A DNA stretch of 7,751 nucleotides from Bacteroidales bacterium UBA3389 (lineage in GTDB: Bacteria; Bacteroidota; Bacteroidia; Bacteroidales; P3). Under the pieces are notes generated by a model. That model was given only the letters and a program-made list of their open reading frames with translations, was not told the DNA's origin and did no database searches. Position 1 is the first letter of the stretch. Every line of letters begins with the position of its first letter. Shown in pieces: positions 6,318 through 7,751 of the stretch. A program made the position numbers and the translations under genes. The stretch spans positions 1-7,751 of the forward strand of contig DEPP01000018.1 in the NCBI GenBank assembly GCA_002358835.1, given 5' to 3'.

Positions 6318-6336
6318 TGAATCAAAGAGTTAGTTG

Positions 6337-7038
6337 CTATAAGTTGAATAAACGCTTTAAGACTTCTTTCTCTACTACATCACTTCGGCGAATGCTGTGT
6401 TTTGCCCACTTGATGAGTGTGTTTAGGCGTCTTTCGCTATTAAGGTGATAGTTTATATTTGAGGCTCTAACTCGCTCTGACAGTGTGTATAGTGTGATTG
6501 CTGCAGATACTGATATGTTGTAGCTCTCTGTAAAGCCGTACATCGGAATTTTCATGCAGATATCTGCCATCTCTTTGACCTTTTGCGACAAGCCTTCTTT
6601 TTCGTTTCCGAATACTATCGCAAGAGGTTGAGTTATGTCAATCTCCGGCAGTGATACGTCTTTTTCGGCAGGTAGTGTTGCAACGATTTTGTAGCCCTCT
6701 GCTTTGAGTTTTGAAAGGCAGTCGTCGGTATTGTTTTCTTTTCGGTTGTAGCGGTGCATGTCGATCCAATAATTCGAACCTAATGCCACATCGGGGTTGA
6801 GTCTGTACTCGTTGTTGTTTTCTATCACATGGACTTGTTGTACTCCGAGACATTCCGAGGTGCGAAGTACGGCAGAAGCATTTTGTGGCTGGTATATGTT
6901 TTCGACCACAACGCAAAGGTGATCTGTTCTTTCTTCGATTATTTTCTCGAAAAGTCGCACTCTCTCAGGTGAAATCATTTCACACAAAGCCTCATAGTAT
7001 GTTTGCTTTTGTTCAAAACTTAGATTGTTAAGATTCAT
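6337..7038 (-). CDS. trmH: tRNA (guanosine(18)-2'-O)-methyltransferase, SPOUT family
   Basis: 233 residues from ATG 7038; a GTG at 7041 is also in frame but less likely. The SPOUT (SpoU/TrmH) motifs are all present. Motif 1 is VVENIYQPQNASAVLRT with Asn53 and the catalytic Arg59, motif 2 is IVFGNEKEGLS (142-150), and motif 3 is IPMYGFTESYNISVSAA (164-180), which forms the SAM-binding knot. The N-terminal block RVRLFEKIIEERTDHL is typical of TrmH rather than TrmL or RlmB: TrmH has this short extension and a C-terminal helical tail, both present here. It would methylate the 2'-OH of G18 in the tRNA D-loop using SAM. It is the first gene of a five-gene operon, about 20 nt after the predicted transcription start, and diverges from etfB. 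An rRNA or other tRNA target is possible, because SPOUT substrates are hard to tell from sequence. Confidence 0.88.
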   Translation of the reverse strand: MNLNNLSFEQKQTYYEALCEMISPERVRLFEKIIEERTDHLCVVVENIYQPQNASAVLRTSECLGVQQVHVIENNNEYRLNPDVALGSNYWIDMHRYNRKENNTDDCLSKLKAEGYKIVATLPAEKDVSLPEIDITQPLAIVFGNEKEGLSQKVKEMADICMKIPMYGFTESYNISVSAAITLYTLSERVRASNINYHLNSERRLNTLIKWAKHSIRRSDVVEKEVLKRLFNL

Positions 7039-7064
7039 CACAAGATATTTTTTTGTTGAGACTA

Positions 7065-7097
7065 CAAAGATACAAAAAGTCTCCGAGATAGGATAAA
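7065..7097 (-). promoter_or_regulatory. Promoter of the trmH-tex-omp-coaD operon
   Basis: TATCTTTG on the - strand (7065-7072) is an exact -7 element. The -33 position holds only TTTA (7094-7097, 21-base spacer), a weak match to TTTG. The start would be near 7058, about 20 bases before ATG 7038. The core TTTTTGTATCTTTG is identical to that of the divergent etfB promoter. Confidence 0.65.
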
Positions 7098-7156
7098 TCC
7101 TCTGTGAGAAAACAAATCGTCTTTGTCCGATTTTCTTGTGTTTGTTCGTTTGTGAG

Positions 7157-7249
7157 TTCTGATTTGTTTCTATTTACTTTTCCGTCTTTACGTCCCGCCC
7201 CCTCTCTTAAAGAGGGGGGCGGAAAGCGGAAAATAAGAACAAATCTGAA
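7157..7249. repeat. Nested inverted repeat with GC-rich central hairpin
   Basis: The outer arms TTCTGATTTGTT (7157-7168) and AACAAATCTGAA (7238-7249) match 11 of 12. Inner arms TTTTCCG (7178-7184) and CGGAAAA (7227-7233) match exactly. The centre is a GC-rich hairpin, CCGCCCCC (7195-7202) with GGGGGCGG (7215-7222), around a TCTCTTAAAGAG-like loop. A further outer pair is CTCTGTGA (7100-7107) and TCACAGAG (7272-7279). It lies between the two divergent promoters and is not transcribed from either. It resembles a degenerate palindromic intergenic repeat (REP- or MITE-like); no target-site duplication was seen. No gene was found in 7042-7350. Confidence 0.6.
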
Positions 7250-7292
7250 AAAACAGAGAACATGGAAATTATCACAGAGACTTTGTTATTAT

Positions 7293-7323
7293 GTTGTTGT
7301 TATCGGATTTTTTTGTATCTTTG
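7293..7323 (+). promoter_or_regulatory. Promoter of etfB
   Basis: GTTG (7293-7296) is followed after 19 bases by TATCTTTG (7316-7323), a good Bacteroidetes -33/-7 pair. Transcription should begin near 7328-7330, leaving a leader of about 20 bases before ATG 7351 with no Shine-Dalgarno sequence, as is usual in the phylum. Confidence 0.75.
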
Positions 7324-7350
7324 CAATCTGTTTAACCAAAAACAAAGTAT

Positions 7351-7751
7351 ATGAGTTTGAAAATTGTAGTGTTGGCCAAGCAGGTTCCTGATACCCGTAA
7401 TGTGGGTAAAGATGCTATGACAGAGGAAGGTACGGTTAATCGTGCTGCTTTGCCGGCTATTTTTAATCCCGAAGATTTGAATGCTTTGGAGATGGCTTTG
7501 CATATCAAGGATACAGTGCCTCAAACAGAGGTTTATGTTTTGACAATGGGACCTGTGAGAGCAGGAGAAATCGTCCGTCAATCACTTTATCGTGGAGCAG
7601 ATGGCGGTTTTGTCATATCCGATAGAAAAGTTGCAGGTAGTGATACATTGGCAACATCATACACAATAAGCCAAGGAGTTAAGAAACTCGGTAAGGTTGA
7701 TTTGGTGCTTGCCGGACGTCAGGCAATCGATGGTGATACCGCACAGGTAGG
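7351..7751 (+). CDS. etfB: Electron transfer flavoprotein, beta subunit (3' end missing)
   Basis: The frame is open from ATG 7351 to the window end; 133 residues are visible of an expected 250-290. EtfB pairs with EtfA to form an FAD heterodimer (with AMP, or a second FAD in bifurcating types, bound in EtfB) that carries electrons between acyl-CoA dehydrogenases and their partners. Family marks seen are KIVVLAKQVPDT (4-15), NPEDLNALEMAL (39-50, usual form NP.D..ALE.AL), VLTMGP (63-68), LYRGAD (79-84) and GRQAIDGDTAQV (122-133), the EtfB signature that binds the nucleotide. The start is supported by the promoter at 7293-7323 and by the motif position. etfA and an acyl-CoA dehydrogenase often follow, but they would lie outside the window. 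Whether this is a bifurcating or ordinary Etf cannot be decided from the visible part. Confidence 0.95.
   Translation, partial: MSLKIVVLAKQVPDTRNVGKDAMTEEGTVNRAALPAIFNPEDLNALEMALHIKDTVPQTEVYVLTMGPVRAGEIVRQSLYRGADGGFVISDRKVAGSDTLATSYTISQGVKKLGKVDLVLAGRQAIDGDTAQV

Noticed and set aside
7104..7391. 95-codon + strand ORF across the spacer and the start of etfB
   Set aside because: It overlaps etfB out of frame, runs through the inverted repeat, and its protein (low complexity, with KEGGGKRKIRTNLKK from the hairpin) has no family features.

Overview
The window looks like chromosomal DNA of a member of the Bacteroidetes, most likely order Bacteroidales. Four things point there. Promoters have the TAnnTTTG -7 element (three copies of TATCTTTG, each correctly placed before a gene). 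The genes lack obvious Shine-Dalgarno sequences. One secreted protein carries a type IX secretion (Por secretion) C-terminal domain. An outer-membrane beta-barrel protein of PorT type sits in a housekeeping operon. The DNA is AT-rich, and nothing looks like phage, transposase, CRISPR, tRNA or rRNA.

Layout: (1) 1-657 (+) is the 3' part of a D-2-hydroxyacid dehydrogenase. It faces region 2 and shares a probable bidirectional terminator with it (678-705). (2) 1899-720 (-) is a gene for a secreted T9SS cargo protein. In this sequence it is split by a frameshift at about 1324-1346: the front half has the signal peptide and the back half has the sorting domain. (3) 1900-2331 has no gene. It holds the T9SS gene's leader (about 150 nt, with two mutually exclusive hairpins and two tiny overlapping ORFs), its promoter (2057-2087), a short tandem array of AAACGnnGTTT motifs (2160-2235) and the terminator of the next operon (2265-2308). 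(4) 7038-2332 (-) is a compact five-gene operon: trmH, tex, outer-membrane beta-barrel protein, coaD, flavin reductase-like protein. Gaps are 19, -4, 12 and 3 nt, with one promoter in front and one terminator behind. (5) 7042-7350 is a divergent promoter region with nested inverted repeats and a GC-rich hairpin. (6) 7351 to the end (+) is the 5' part of etfB.

Functionally, the large operon combines tRNA modification (TrmH), an RNA-binding transcription accessory factor (Tex), a surface protein, the penultimate step of CoA synthesis (CoaD) and an FMN-binding protein. This looks like co-expression of housekeeping genes rather than one pathway. etfB would start an electron-transfer-flavoprotein operon, probably feeding on acyl-CoA oxidation or reduction, with the partner genes beyond the window. 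I see no convincing new multi-gene system. The parts that earn a second look are the frameshifted T9SS gene with its structured leader, the 21-22-bp periodic motif array, and the inverted-repeat structure between the divergent promoters.
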